Assembly: GCF_004761875.1 (NCBI RefSeq)
Contig: NZ_SJEY01000011.1
Span: forward strand, 62,001 to 126,000
Source: Roseovarius aestuariivivens
GTDB taxonomy: Bacteria; Pseudomonadota; Alphaproteobacteria; Rhodobacterales; Rhodobacteraceae
Direction of reading: 5' to 3'
DNA: 64,000 bases
Shown piece by piece: positions 1-9,590 of this stretch; position 1 is the first letter of the stretch; every line of letters begins with the position of its first letter. The notes beneath the pieces are model-generated. The model was given only the letters and a program-made list of their open reading frames with translations, made no database searches and was not told where the DNA came from. A program made the position numbers and the translations under genes.

Positions 1-566
1 GCGGGCCGATGGACGTCTGGCAAGAAGACGAGCATCCCTGGCTGAAAGACGAAAAGGCGTTCATCAAGGACGCGGTCGAGGGGCGCGGCGTGCCGTATCT
101 GGGCCTTTGTCTGGGCCATCAATTGCTGGCCGACGCCTTGGGGGGCAAAGTTGAAAAAGCCAAGACGCCCGAAATCGGCGTGCTCGATGTGCACCTGACC
201 GAGGCCGGTGCGTCCGGCGTGCTGTTTGACGGGCTGCCGGAAACCTTCAAATGTCTGCAGTGGCACGGGGCCGAAGTCACGGAGTTGCCGCTTGGCGCGC
301 AGGTGCTGGCCACCTCACCCGCCTGCCCGGTGCAGGCGATGAAATGGGGGACGCGCGCCTATTCGATGCAGTTTCACATGGAGATCGAGGCCGACACCGT
401 GCAGGTCTGGAACACCATCCCGGAATATGGCGGTGCGCTGGAGCGGGTGATCGGCAAGGGCGCGGTGGAAGATCTCGACCGCGCCTGCGCCACGCATATG
501 GCCACGTTCAACGAGATGGCAGAACGGGTCTATATGAACTGGTTGCAGGCGACCGCACGGGCCTGA
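1..566 (+). CDS. Class I glutamine amidotransferase, 5' partial
   Basis: This is a GMP-synthase-like type 1 glutamine amidotransferase whose beginning lies left of the window; the frame is open to base 3, and the first visible ATG (base 9) follows Gly-Pro codons typical of the family interior. The nucleophile elbow GLCLGHQ and the C-terminal catalytic His-Glu pair in QFHMEIE are visible, so the Cys-His-Glu triad is complete. These stand-alone enzymes hydrolyse glutamine or gamma-glutamyl compounds in the cytoplasm; the partner and substrate cannot be told here. It converges directly on the GMC oxidoreductase with no spacer. Confidence 0.88.
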   Translation, partial: GPMDVWQEDEHPWLKDEKAFIKDAVEGRGVPYLGLCLGHQLLADALGGKVEKAKTPEIGVLDVHLTEAGASGVLFDGLPETFKCLQWHGAEVTELPLGAQVLATSPACPVQAMKWGTRAYSMQFHMEIEADTVQVWNTIPEYGGALERVIGKGAVEDLDRACATHMATFNEMAERVYMNWLQATARA

Positions 567-2204
567 TCACATCGCATTAAAAGCAAAACCCGCGAATTCA
601 GGGGCAAGCTGCGGCGTGCCCGCGATATAGTCCGCGGCGCGTGCGGCGATCATTTGCGTGGGCGCGTTCAGGTTGCCGCTCGGCACCCGCGGCATGACCG
701 AGGCATCGACGACGCGCAAACCTTCGATCCCATGAACCCGGAACCGGTCATCGACCACGGCATCGGGCCCCTGCCCCATCCGGCAGGTGCCACAGGGGTG
801 GAAATCCGTCTCCATACGCTGACGTATCCAGCTCCCGATTTTGGCGTCGGTCTTTACCGTCGGACCCGGGTCAATCTCGGCTCCGCGAAGACCGTCAAAG
901 GCCGGTTGCGAGAATAGATCACGCAGGCGGTGCACGCCTTCGATCAACTGCTGCAAATCGCCCGGCTGTGACAGATAGTTGAAGGTCAGGATCGGCTTGG
1001 AGCTCGGGTCGGCAGAGGCCAGCCGCAAACGCCCCCTGCTTTCGGGCCGCAGCAGATCGATATGACAGGCCATGGCCTGAAGTAGGCTGATCTTGTTACC
1101 GCTGTAATCGAACCCCACCGGCCCGAAGTGATATTGCAGATTTGGATAGGTAACCTCTGCATTCCCCCGGATGAGGCCGCCCGCCTCCCAAATATTCGAC
1201 GCGGCCACACCATCACGGGCAAACACCCAGTAGGCCCCGGCGCGCAGCTTGTTCCAGGGACGGTCGATGCGGTGGATCGGATAAGACTTGAGGCTTTCAT
1301 ATTGCAGAATGATGCTGGGATGATCCTGAAGGTTGCCGCCCACACCGGGCAGGTCCGCAATCACGTCAATACCATGTTCGCCCAGCTCGTTCGCCGGACC
1401 GAGTCCCGACAGCATCAAAAGCTGCGGCGAATTGATAGCTCCGCCCGATAGGATAACTTCCTCGGCCATCGCTTTATGCTCTTTGCCGCGATGGCCAAAA
1501 ACCACGCCTGCCGCCCGATTGCCTTCTACGATTACCCGTCGCACCAGCGCGCCTGTCAGCAGCGTGACATTACCCCGCGACAGCGCGGGGCGAAGATGCG
1601 CCACTGCGGCAGAGCATCGCCGCCCGTGCCGCTTGGTCGCGTCGAACCGCGCCACGCCCTCCGGGTTGTAACCGTTCAGATCCTCTGACTGTCCCTGCCC
1701 CACCTGTCCGCCGGCCTGCAGAAAGGCATCGTATAACGGATTGTCATAGGTCCCGCGTGTCGTCCCCAAAGGCCCACGATCACCGCGCCAGTCATCGCCG
1801 CCGCGAGAATGCGTTTCGCCGGCACGGAAATAAGGCAGGCAATCGGCATAGCGCCAATCTGACAGGCCGCAGTCGTTGGCCCAGGCGTCATAGTCCAAGG
1901 GATGGCCGCGCATATAGACCATCGCGTTGATCGAGGACGAGCCGCCAACGACCTTGCCGCGCGGCATGAAGACCTCTCTGTCGTCGCATCCCGGTTCCGG
2001 CGCGGTGTCGTAGTTCCAGTTCAGCTTCGGGTCGCACCAAGCTTTGTAGACGCCCGCTGGCATATGGATCATCAGGTTGCGGTCCATGGGCCCGGCTTCC
2101 AGCACGAGGATGGATTTCGACGTGTCCGCGCCCAGCTTGTTCGCCAAGGTACAGCCAGCAGACCCCGCGCCTACGATGACGTAATCATAGGCGCGCGCGG
2201 TCAT
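567..2204 (-). CDS. GMC family oxidoreductase (choline dehydrogenase-like)
   Basis: An FAD-dependent glucose-methanol-choline oxidoreductase of 545 residues, oxidising an unidentified alcohol. The N-terminal dinucleotide-binding motif GAGSAG is at residues 12-17, the GMC signature GGSSSIN about 80 residues in, and the conserved active-site His region FHPCGTCRMG near the C-terminus. The open frame extends far upstream, but the start at 2204 is chosen because it puts the FAD motif at the usual distance and its ATG overlaps the TGA of the preceding zapE by four bases (ATGA), implying translational coupling. Roseobacters carry many such paralogues; the substrate could be choline, a polyol or another primary alcohol. 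Confidence 0.85.
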   Translation of the reverse strand: MTARAYDYVIVGAGSAGCTLANKLGADTSKSILVLEAGPMDRNLMIHMPAGVYKAWCDPKLNWNYDTAPEPGCDDREVFMPRGKVVGGSSSINAMVYMRGHPLDYDAWANDCGLSDWRYADCLPYFRAGETHSRGGDDWRGDRGPLGTTRGTYDNPLYDAFLQAGGQVGQGQSEDLNGYNPEGVARFDATKRHGRRCSAAVAHLRPALSRGNVTLLTGALVRRVIVEGNRAAGVVFGHRGKEHKAMAEEVILSGGAINSPQLLMLSGLGPANELGEHGIDVIADLPGVGGNLQDHPSIILQYESLKSYPIHRIDRPWNKLRAGAYWVFARDGVAASNIWEAGGLIRGNAEVTYPNLQYHFGPVGFDYSGNKISLLQAMACHIDLLRPESRGRLRLASADPSSKPILTFNYLSQPGDLQQLIEGVHRLRDLFSQPAFDGLRGAEIDPGPTVKTDAKIGSWIRQRMETDFHPCGTCRMGQGPDAVVDDRFRVHGIEGLRVVDASVMPRVPSGNLNAPTQMIAARAADYIAGTPQLAPEFAGFAFNAM

Positions 2205-3262
2205 CCCGCCTCGCCCCAGCCGCTCGATTGCATCTCTCGCAACCGGCTGGCGGTGCGCTCGAATTCGAAACTGCCCTCGCCTTCGACATAAAGGTATTCC
2301 GGCGCCGCCGCGGCAGAACAGATAAGGCGCACTTTCGCCTCGTATAGCGCATCGATCAGCGTGACGAACCGCTTGGCCTCGTTGAAGTTCGACCGGCCAA
2401 GCTGGGGAACGTTTTCCAGCACCAGCACGCGCGCGGCTTGCGCCAGCGCGAGATAATCCGCCGGGCCAAGGGGCCGCCCGCAAAGGTCATAGAACCGGGC
2501 CCGCGCGACCCCGTTGTGAAAGGCCGGGATCTCAACCTCGCGCTTGCCGACCTTGAGCGTCAACGGCTCGGCCTTGCCCTCGGTCAGGTCCTGCCAGATT
2601 TCCTCGATCGCCGCGCGGGCCTCGGCATTGGCGGGCGTGAAATAGCTTGGGCTGCCCTCCAGCCGCCCCTGCCTGTAATCGGTGGCGCTGGCCATCTCAC
2701 GCACGACCATCCGCTCTTTCAAAAGGTCGATAAAGGGCAGGAAAAGCTGCCGGTTGAGTCCGTCCTTGTATAGATCATCGGGCACCCGGTTCGACGTGGT
2801 GACCACCGCGACGCCCGCCTCGAACATGGCCTGAAACAGCCGGCCCACGATCATCGCGTCGGTGATATCGGTGATCTGCATCTCGTCGAGTGCGAGACAG
2901 CGCAACCCATCGGCGATGTCCTTGGCCACAGGCACGATCGCATCGTCGGCCCCGCTGGCGCGCGCCTTGTGCAGCGCGGCATGCACCTCCTGCATGAAGG
3001 CATGGAAATGCACGCGGCGGTTCGGGGCATCCAGCGTATCGACGAAAAGATCCATCAGCATGGACTTCCCGCGCCCGACCCCGCCCCAGAGGTACAGGCC
3101 CTTCACCGGTTCGGGCGCCTTGCGGAACCACCCCTTCTTGACCGGCTTTTCAAGATCGGCGCGCACGCGTTCGAACTCGGGCAGGACCTCTTCCTGCGCC
3201 GCGTCGCGCGTCAGCTTGTCCTCCGAGACCAGCCGCTCGTATCGCTCGATCAGCGTTTCCAT
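2201..3262 (-). CDS. zapE: Cell division protein ZapE (AFG1-like ATPase)
   Basis: A 353-residue P-loop ATPase of the AFG1/ZapE family, which associates with FtsZ in bacteria and with mitochondrial quality control in eukaryotes. The Walker A motif GGVGRGKS is at residues 60-67 and Walker B LALDEMQITD around 124-132, with an arginine-finger region VVTTSNRVPDDLY following. Length fits the family. It is the upstream gene of a two-gene unit with the GMC oxidoreductase through an ATGA overlap, which is probably an accidental pairing rather than a functional one. Confidence 0.9.
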   Translation of the reverse strand: METLIERYERLVSEDKLTRDAAQEEVLPEFERVRADLEKPVKKGWFRKAPEPVKGLYLWGGVGRGKSMLMDLFVDTLDAPNRRVHFHAFMQEVHAALHKARASGADDAIVPVAKDIADGLRCLALDEMQITDITDAMIVGRLFQAMFEAGVAVVTTSNRVPDDLYKDGLNRQLFLPFIDLLKERMVVREMASATDYRQGRLEGSPSYFTPANAEARAAIEEIWQDLTEGKAEPLTLKVGKREVEIPAFHNGVARARFYDLCGRPLGPADYLALAQAARVLVLENVPQLGRSNFNEAKRFVTLIDALYEAKVRLICSAAAAPEYLYVEGEGSFEFERTASRLREMQSSGWGEAG

Positions 3263-3404
3263 TCCTTTCTGGATACCGAAGCCGCAGCGCAGAGGAAAGC
3301 GGCAAGGCCCGGATCACCTGCCGCGATTGTGCGGCGCACAATTCCTGAATTGACCCGCGCGGCACCGACTGTACCTTGTCGCGACCGTAACCAGGATACA
3401 CTGA

Positions 3405-4649
3405 ATGAAGCCCGCCACGCCGCTTTTCACGCCCGTTCTTATCGCCGGCGCGCTTATCTTGATGGTTTCCTTCGCGATCCGGTCGTCCTTTGGTGTTTTT
3501 CAGATCCCGATCGCCTCGGAATTCGGCTGGCTGCGCGCGGAATTCAGCCTCGCCATCGCCATTCAAAACCTTGCCTGGGGCATCGGGCAGCCGATCTTCG
3601 GCGCCATTGCCGAGCGCATTGGCGACCGCAAAGCGATCGTGCTCGGCGCGCTGATCTATGCGGCGGGCCTTGTGCTGTCCTCGTTTGCCGTCACGCCGGA
3701 AGCGCACCAGATCTACGAGATTCTGGTCGGCTTTGGCATCGCGGGTACGGGCTTTGGTGTCATCCTGGCCGTCGTGGGCCGCGCGAGCAGCGACGAGAAC
3801 CGCTCGATGAGCCTTGCCATCGCCACCGCCGCCGGATCCTCGGGACAGATCTTCGGCCCGCCCGCCGCGGAACTGCTGCTCGGCGTGATGAGCTGGCAGA
3901 TGGTGTTTTTGTGCTTCGCGGGCGTGATCCTGTCGGTGTTGCTTTTGCTTCCGCTCCTGCGCTCGCCGGCACCGGCCTCCACCGCGCAGTTGGAACAAAG
4001 CCTCGGCGAGGCGCTCGGCGCGGCGTTTCGCGACCCGAGTTACACGCTCATTTTCGTCGGCTTCTTTTCCTGCGGCTATCAGCTTGGTTTCATCACCGCG
4101 CATTTCCCGGCTTTCGTGACCGAGATGTGCGGGCCCATCGCACCGGGCGGGGTTCTTCACGGGATAGGCATCACCACGACATCCGCCTTGGGGGCGGCGG
4201 CCATTGCGCTGATCGGTCTGGCCAACATCGTGGGCACTTTGACGGCAGGCTGGCTGGGCAAGCGGTTCACCAAGAAATACCTTCTCGCAGGCATCTATAC
4301 CGGCCGCACGATCATTGCCGCGGTTTTCATCCTGCTGCCGATCACGCCAGCCTCGGTCCTGCTGTTTTCGGCGGGGATGGGCGCTTTGTGGCTGGCGACC
4401 GTTCCCCTGACCTCGGGCCTCATCGCGCATATCTACGGTTTGCGCTACATGGGCACGCTCTACGGAATTGTTTTCTTCTCGCACCAGTTGGGCAGTTTCC
4501 TTGGTGTCTGGCTGGGCGGGCGGCTTTACGATCTGCACGGCGATTACACGTTGGTCTGGTGGGTCGGCGTGGGCGTTGGCGCCTTCTCGGCATTGGTGCA
4601 TCTGCCCGTGCGCGAGCGGGCTTTGCCGCCGCGCGCGCGCGCCGCCTAG
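3405..4649 (+). CDS. MFS transporter (OFA/monocarboxylate-like)
   Basis: A 414-residue major facilitator superfamily permease with about twelve hydrophobic segments and the inter-helix loop motif AERIGDRKA after the second segment. The overall layout resembles the oxalate/formate antiporter or monocarboxylate transporter branch, so an organic anion is the likely cargo, but no substrate-determining residues can be read. The start at 3405 has an AGGA ribosome-binding site about nine bases upstream. The last codons run through a GC-alternating tract (Pro-Arg-Ala-Arg-Ala-Ala) and overlap the convergent hydrolase gene by four bases. Confidence 0.85.
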   Translation: MKPATPLFTPVLIAGALILMVSFAIRSSFGVFQIPIASEFGWLRAEFSLAIAIQNLAWGIGQPIFGAIAERIGDRKAIVLGALIYAAGLVLSSFAVTPEAHQIYEILVGFGIAGTGFGVILAVVGRASSDENRSMSLAIATAAGSSGQIFGPPAAELLLGVMSWQMVFLCFAGVILSVLLLLPLLRSPAPASTAQLEQSLGEALGAAFRDPSYTLIFVGFFSCGYQLGFITAHFPAFVTEMCGPIAPGGVLHGIGITTTSALGAAAIALIGLANIVGTLTAGWLGKRFTKKYLLAGIYTGRTIIAAVFILLPITPASVLLFSAGMGALWLATVPLTSGLIAHIYGLRYMGTLYGIVFFSHQLGSFLGVWLGGRLYDLHGDYTLVWWVGVGVGAFSALVHLPVRERALPPRARAA

Positions 4650-5569
4650 TTGCGGCGCAGACCGGCCAGGACTTCAGCGATCTCGTTCACGTGGGTATAG
4701 GCCAGCGCATGTCCCGCGTCCTCGAATTCCTCTTGGCGCGCATCGCGGTTCCATTCGGCCAGCTTACCAAGACCGGCGATCGGAATCACATCGTCCTCTT
4801 TGCCCCAGATCGCGAGAACGGGCACACCCGTCTTCGCAATCGCGGCATGTGCCGGCGCAAGGTCCTCCGACATGATCCCGCGCAACGAAGACAGCACCGC
4901 CGGGGCAAAGCCGCGCCAGCGAGTCTCAAGTATCTGACGGTCCACCATGTCCGGAATGGCCGAGGGCAAGGCGCGATCGGCCTCTGTCGCGCGGCGCAGT
5001 ACCCGCGGATAAAAGCCCAATGCCAGCCATTTGCCGATCCAGTCTTGGTTGACCGCAAGATCGGCCACCGGGCCAAGATCGTGACCCAGTCCCGCGGGCG
5101 CAATCAGGACCAGTTCGCGAATCTTGGCGGGATGCCGGGCCGCATAGGCCGTGGCGATGGCCCCGCCCATCGAATATCCGAACAAGGTAAAGGGTTCATC
5201 GATCCGCAACTCGTCCAGAAGCGCGTCAAGCTGGTCGCAGAAGAAATCCGCGTCCTGCAGGCCCTTGGGACGGTCGGAATATCCGCGCCCGTAAAGATCG
5301 TAGACCAGCACGCGGAATCCCATCTCGCCCAGATGCTGCGCGATCGGCTCCCACACAAAGGACGGCGTGGTGAGACCATGCACACAGACGACAAGCGGCC
5401 CGTCCTCCGCCCCAAGCCATCGGTAGTGCGTCACACCCTTTGGGAGAACGGCAAACGCGCCGGGGGCAAGCGCCCGGTCCTTATCCCGCATACGCGGGCG
5501 TATGGATTCGATCAGGAAGGGCCAGACCAAGATGGCCAACGCGGCGGCAGCAAAACCCCAGACGATCAT
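4646..5569 (-). CDS. Alpha/beta fold hydrolase
   Basis: A 307-residue alpha/beta hydrolase. An N-terminal hydrophobic helix (residues 2-20) suggests membrane anchoring. The oxyanion region VHGLTT, nucleophile elbow GYSMGG, an acid residue in the WGKEDDVIP segment and the catalytic His in EDAGHALAY form a complete Ser-Asp-His triad. Many relatives are esterases or C-C bond hydrolases; the substrate is unknown. It is translationally coupled (ATGA overlap) behind the ornithine cyclodeaminase-like gene, suggesting a shared small-molecule pathway. Confidence 0.82.
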   Translation of the reverse strand: MIVWGFAAAALAILVWPFLIESIRPRMRDKDRALAPGAFAVLPKGVTHYRWLGAEDGPLVVCVHGLTTPSFVWEPIAQHLGEMGFRVLVYDLYGRGYSDRPKGLQDADFFCDQLDALLDELRIDEPFTLFGYSMGGAIATAYAARHPAKIRELVLIAPAGLGHDLGPVADLAVNQDWIGKWLALGFYPRVLRRATEADRALPSAIPDMVDRQILETRWRGFAPAVLSSLRGIMSEDLAPAHAAIAKTGVPVLAIWGKEDDVIPIAGLGKLAEWNRDARQEEFEDAGHALAYTHVNEIAEVLAGLRRN

Positions 5570-6480
5570 CGCGCCGCCCAGGCCTCGAGGATATAGCGGC
5601 TGGTCATCAGGTCCAAATGCGCACCACCGCCATTCTTGAACAGCGTGATCTCGTCGTTGTCCCGGCGCCGGAACGCCTCCGGCTCATAGTAGTCTGCGAC
5701 AATGTCGCCACGCTGGATCACGTCGGCTTCAAGCGGAATCTTGATCTCGCCGATATGACCGATGGTGGTGTCGTAGCTGTCCACGAAAATGCGCGCTCGG
5801 CTCAGCGCAACATCGTCTGCCTCGCGCATGTCGGGCCGGTAGGCGCCGATCAGGTCGATATGCTGGCCAGGCTGCAACCAGTCTCCTTTCAGCACGGGCT
5901 CGGTCGACATCGTGGCGGATGTCACGATGTCGGCCCCGCGCACCGCCTCCTCCAGATCGTCGGCGATCTGAAGCCCCGGACATTCCTTTGCCATCGCCTC
6001 GGCATTGGCGCGGGTGCGGTTCCAGACGGTGAATTCCGCCTCGGGGAAGGCCGCGCCATAGGCTTCGAACAAGGACCGGCCCACGGTCCCGGCGCCCACA
6101 ATCAGAATCCTGCGGCTGTCGGGCCGGGCCAGGCGCGTTGCGGCATAAAGACTGTCGCCCGCGGTTTTCCACTTGGTCACAAGGTGGAAATCCACAACCG
6201 CTTCAAGCATGCCGTTCCGGTCGGAAAAGACGCAGACCGCGCCATTGACCATCGGATCACCCGCATCGGGATTTCCGGGAAAAATCGTCGCCGACTTCAC
6301 CGCAAGGCCCATTCCGTCGATCCAGGCCGACCGTGACAACAACGTGTCGGGATCGCGATAAAGGAAAGTGTCGCCAATCTCTGCCTTGGGCAAAGCGTGC
6401 CCCGCTTCGAACGCGGCGCAAAGCGCCATCCAGTCCAACTGCGCCTCGCCCTCCTCGAAGGGAATGATCGATATACTCAC
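5566..6480 (-). CDS. Ornithine cyclodeaminase / mu-crystallin family protein
   Basis: An NAD(P)-dependent imine reductase or cyclodeaminase of the OCD/mu-crystallin family, 304 residues. The substrate-binding lysine segment LAVKSATIFPGN and the Rossmann motif VGAGTVGRSL are visible. I chose the GTG at 6480 because an AAGGAG site lies seven bases upstream; a GTG at 6486 would be too close to it. Possible activities include proline formation from ornithine, Delta1-pyrroline-2-carboxylate reduction or alanine dehydrogenase-type chemistry; the sequence does not decide. It leads a two-gene unit with the hydrolase. Confidence 0.83.
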   Translation of the reverse strand: MSISIIPFEEGEAQLDWMALCAAFEAGHALPKAEIGDTFLYRDPDTLLSRSAWIDGMGLAVKSATIFPGNPDAGDPMVNGAVCVFSDRNGMLEAVVDFHLVTKWKTAGDSLYAATRLARPDSRRILIVGAGTVGRSLFEAYGAAFPEAEFTVWNRTRANAEAMAKECPGLQIADDLEEAVRGADIVTSATMSTEPVLKGDWLQPGQHIDLIGAYRPDMREADDVALSRARIFVDSYDTTIGHIGEIKIPLEADVIQRGDIVADYYEPEAFRRRDNDEITLFKNGGGAHLDLMTSRYILEAWAAR

Positions 6481-6545
6481 CTGCACTCTCCTTGTCCGGT
6501 GCCCAAGATATGCGGTGTGCGGACCCTATCGTCAAACGCAAGGCG

Positions 6546-7499
6546 CTAGAGATGGCTCGGTTCATCGCTCGCCAATGTCTGATCCTTCCGCGATTCCCGC
6601 CAGATGAGGTAGAGACCCGAGCCGAGGATCAGCGCGATTCCGATCCACGCGGTCCGGTCGGGCCATGTGCCGAAAACCGTGACGCCCCACATGATCGCCA
6701 TGGGCATCGCCACATATTCGAACGGCGCGGCAAACGCCGCCTCCGAAATCCGATAGGCCTGGCTGATAAAGAAGCCGCCCAGAACACCACTGACCCCCAG
6801 CAGCACAAGCAGCCACCAATCGCCCGGGTCGACCGGCCCCCAGGCGCGGAACAAGAAGGTCAAAGACGGATGATCCTGCGCGGCGAATCTGCCGTCACCG
6901 ATTGAAAGACCGATCAGGCTACAGGCCAGAAGAAACGTGATCTGGATGTAGACCGCCATCGTCGCCGCCGATTCCGTGCCGCCGACCTTGCGCGCGACCA
7001 TGTGGATCACGGCATAAAGCACCGCCGCCGCCATGGGCAAAAGTGCCGCCACCTGAAAGGCCGAGGTGCCCGGTTTGACGATCACCAGAACACCGGCAAA
7101 GCCCACGGCGATGGCCCCCCAGCGTCGCGCGCCTACAGTCTCGCCCAGGAAAATCACCGAGAAGACGGTGATCACCAGTGGCGAAATGAAGAAGACAGCG
7201 ACCGCATCGGCGATAGGCATCGCCGCAAGCCCGAGAAAGAGGCACGTATTGGCCCCCACCACACAGACCCCGCGCAAGAGATGCGCGCCGGGCCGCCACG
7301 TGCGCAGCACGCGCAGGCCGTAGATTGGCAGAAAGATCGCAGAGAAGGTCAGCAGGCCGATCGCCGAGCGGATGAAGACGATCTGATGAAGCGCATAGCC
7401 GCCCGACAGAAACTTGATGCCCACGTCATTGAGCGAAAAGCACATGACCGCCAGAAGCGCGCAGCCCGCCCCGGCGAGATTGGCGCTCGAGACGCTCAT
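6546..7499 (-). CDS. DMT superfamily (EamA) transporter
   Basis: A 317-residue membrane protein with ten predicted hydrophobic segments arranged as two EamA repeats, the drug/metabolite transporter layout. The second half carries the typical Glu-Tyr segment [13 protein letters not shown]. Members export amino acids, purines or other metabolites; the substrate is unknown. Its start overlaps the stop of the upstream yaiI-like gene by four bases (ATGA). Confidence 0.87.
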   Translation of the reverse strand: MSVSSANLAGAGCALLAVMCFSLNDVGIKFLSGGYALHQIVFIRSAIGLLTFSAIFLPIYGLRVLRTWRPGAHLLRGVCVVGANTCLFLGLAAMPIADAVAVFFISPLVITVFSVIFLGETVGARRWGAIAVGFAGVLVIVKPGTSAFQVAALLPMAAAVLYAVIHMVARKVGGTESAATMAVYIQITFLLACSLIGLSIGDGRFAAQDHPSLTFLFRAWGPVDPGDWWLLVLLGVSGVLGGFFISQAYRISEAAFAAPFEYVAMPMAIMWGVTVFGTWPDRTAWIGIALILGSGLYLIWRESRKDQTLASDEPSHL

Positions 7500-7945
7500 C
7501 CCCTTGCGGCTTGCCGCAGCGCGCGCTCCAGCGCGTCGAGAAAGCGCGAGCGGTCGGCCTTGGTGAAGCCCTTGCCGCCGCCCTGCCGAAACGGATCGGC
7601 GGCGCGCAGATCGGTCATCAGGTCGCGCGTGGCCAGCGCATTGCCCACGTTGGCCGCCGTCAGCGCCTCGCCATTATGCTTGAGCACCTGCGCCCCCGCC
7701 TCAACGCATTTCGCGGCCAGCGGAATGTCCCCGGTGATCACCACGTCGCCCGGCCCTGCGCGATCCGCGATCCACATATCGGCCACGTCCGGGCCATCGG
7801 GCACTATCACCGTCTCGACCATCGGGTTGGCAGACGGGCGCAGCCCGCCGTTCGAGACGATGAACATCTGCACCCGGTGCCGCGTGCCCACCTTCTCGAC
7901 CTCGGCCTTGACCGGGCAGGCGTCGGCATCGACATAAATCGCCAT
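7496..7945 (-). CDS. YaiI/YqxD family protein (DUF188)
   Basis: A 149-residue member of the widespread YaiI/YqxD family, a PIN-like nuclease-fold group without an established role. The N-terminal [10 protein letters not shown] motif and the central [15 protein letters not shown] segment are diagnostic. The protein is full length and in operon with the DMT transporter downstream and the sthA gene three bases upstream. Confidence 0.9.
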   Translation of the reverse strand: MAIYVDADACPVKAEVEKVGTRHRVQMFIVSNGGLRPSANPMVETVIVPDGPDVADMWIADRAGPGDVVITGDIPLAAKCVEAGAQVLKHNGEALTAANVGNALATRDLMTDLRAADPFRQGGGKGFTKADRSRFLDALERALRQAARG

Positions 7946-7948
7946 TTC

Positions 7949-9394
7949 CTATTCCGCCGCCTTGGGCGCGCGATTGACCTTATATTCCTCGGGGATGGGC
8001 ATGCGGTTGAAGGCGTCCAGGCCCGCGATCTTGTAGGCCTCGGCCAGCGTCGGATAATTGAACGTGTTCTGCACGAAGTAATCCACCGTCCCTTTCAGGT
8101 TCAGCACGGCCTGAGCGATGTGAATGAGCTCGGTCGCCCCTTCGCCCACGATCTGCACGCCCAGAACGCGCCGCGTCTTGAGCGACACGAGCATTTTCAG
8201 CATTCCGTGTTCCAGCCCCATGATATTCCCACGAGAGGTCTCGCGGAAGCGCGCGATGCCGACCTCGTAAGGAATGCCGCGCTCCTGCATTTCCTCTTCG
8301 GACATGCCGCAGGTGGAAATCTCGGGCACGGAATAGATCCCATAAGGGAACCACGGGCTTTCCGGCAGGGTCGGCGTGTCGAGCGCATGGCAGGCGGCGA
8401 TCCGGCCCTGTTGTAGCGAAGTCGAGGCGAGCGAGGGATGCCCGATCACGTCCCCAGCGGCATAGATATGCGGCACGGCTGTCTGATAGCTCTTCCGATC
8501 CACGCTCAGCCGCCCGCGATGATCCGTCTCCAGCCCAGCCTTGTCAAGATTGAGCCGGTCCGTTGCACCCATCCGCCCGGCTGCGAAAAGCAGCATTTCA
8601 GAGCGGACATGCCGCCCGTTGGCCAGCGTTGTCTCGATATGCACGCCCGCGTCCTCGATGGTCTCGATGGCCGAGCCGAGGCGCAGATCGACGCCGTTCT
8701 CGCGGATCTGGTGGGTGAAATCCTGAATGAGTGTGCGGTCGATGAAATCGAGGAAACTGTCACGCGGCTCGATCAGGGTGACGCGCACATCCAGCGCGGA
8801 GAACATCGTGGCGTATTCCACGCCGATGACACCCGCGCCCACCACGACAAGGCTGCGCGGGATCTGGCCCAGTTCGAGAAACTCGTCGCTGTCCACCACG
8901 GTCTTGCCGTTGAAGGGAACGTAATCGGGGCGATAGGTTTTCGTACCGGTCGAGATCAGGAACCTGTCCGCCGTCAGTCTGGTCTTCTCCCCCGCTTCGG
9001 TCGCGACCTCAAGGCTGTTCGGGCCGGTGAAACTGGCAAAGCCGTTCAATGTCTCGACATGGTTGCGGTTGAACTGATGCTCCAGAACGTCGACCTCGTA
9101 ATCCAAGGTCTTATGCAATCGCATCTTCAGGTCCTGCGCGCCGATATCGTCCTTCACCCGGTAGGACCGGCCGTAAAAGCTTCGCTCGCGGTAGCCCGAC
9201 AGGTTCAGCACCGTCTCTCGCAGGGTCTTCGATGGGATCGTACCGGTGTGAACCGAGACACCGCCCAGCCGGTCCTTGCGGTCCACGACCAGCACACGGC
9301 GCTTGAGCTTGCCAGCCTGAATCGCGGCAGAACGCCCGGCCGGCCCGGAGCCGATGATGATGAGATCGTAGTGCTGCTTGGCCGTGTCCGCCAT
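7949..9394 (-). CDS. sthA: Si-specific NAD(P)(+) transhydrogenase
   Basis: The soluble pyridine nucleotide transhydrogenase, a cytoplasmic flavoprotein that equilibrates NADPH and NADH; 481 residues. It is a two-dinucleotide-binding-domain protein: FAD motif GSGPAG near residue 16 and a NAD motif GAGVIGVEYA in mid-protein. In place of the redox-active disulfide of lipoamide dehydrogenases it has VSVHTGTIPSK, the hallmark of SthA. The ATG at 9394 is preceded by GAGGAG seven bases upstream, so the longer open frame to 9535 is not used. It heads a unit with yaiI and the DMT gene. Confidence 0.92.
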   Translation of the reverse strand: MADTAKQHYDLIIIGSGPAGRSAAIQAGKLKRRVLVVDRKDRLGGVSVHTGTIPSKTLRETVLNLSGYRERSFYGRSYRVKDDIGAQDLKMRLHKTLDYEVDVLEHQFNRNHVETLNGFASFTGPNSLEVATEAGEKTRLTADRFLISTGTKTYRPDYVPFNGKTVVDSDEFLELGQIPRSLVVVGAGVIGVEYATMFSALDVRVTLIEPRDSFLDFIDRTLIQDFTHQIRENGVDLRLGSAIETIEDAGVHIETTLANGRHVRSEMLLFAAGRMGATDRLNLDKAGLETDHRGRLSVDRKSYQTAVPHIYAAGDVIGHPSLASTSLQQGRIAACHALDTPTLPESPWFPYGIYSVPEISTCGMSEEEMQERGIPYEVGIARFRETSRGNIMGLEHGMLKMLVSLKTRRVLGVQIVGEGATELIHIAQAVLNLKGTVDYFVQNTFNYPTLAEAYKIAGLDAFNRMPIPEEYKVNRAPKAAE

Positions 9395-9590
9395 GGCGCA
9401 TCTCCTCGGGCTGGTCGTGGAATATCTTCCTGTGACGGCAGGCTTTCCTGTGCTCGCGACCCTAGAAGCCGGGCCTACCCTCTGCAAGCGCGCCGGGAGG
9501 GCGGCGCGCCTGGATCTGCGGCATTCCAAGAACAAAGCCGAAAAACCTGGCGAAGTATGACGCGCCCGCCGCGTTTTGGGGGCATCCAGA

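Noticed and set aside
3150..4601. 483-codon minus-strand frame opposite the MFS transporter
   Set aside because: Low-complexity Arg/Gln/Asp composition and complete overlap with a clear 12-helix transporter; a shadow.
2969..5596. Very long open frame (875 codons) across zapE, the MFS gene and the hydrolase
   Set aside because: It is out of frame with three well-recognised genes, has an arginine- and histidine-rich composition typical of GC-rich shadow frames and no domain.
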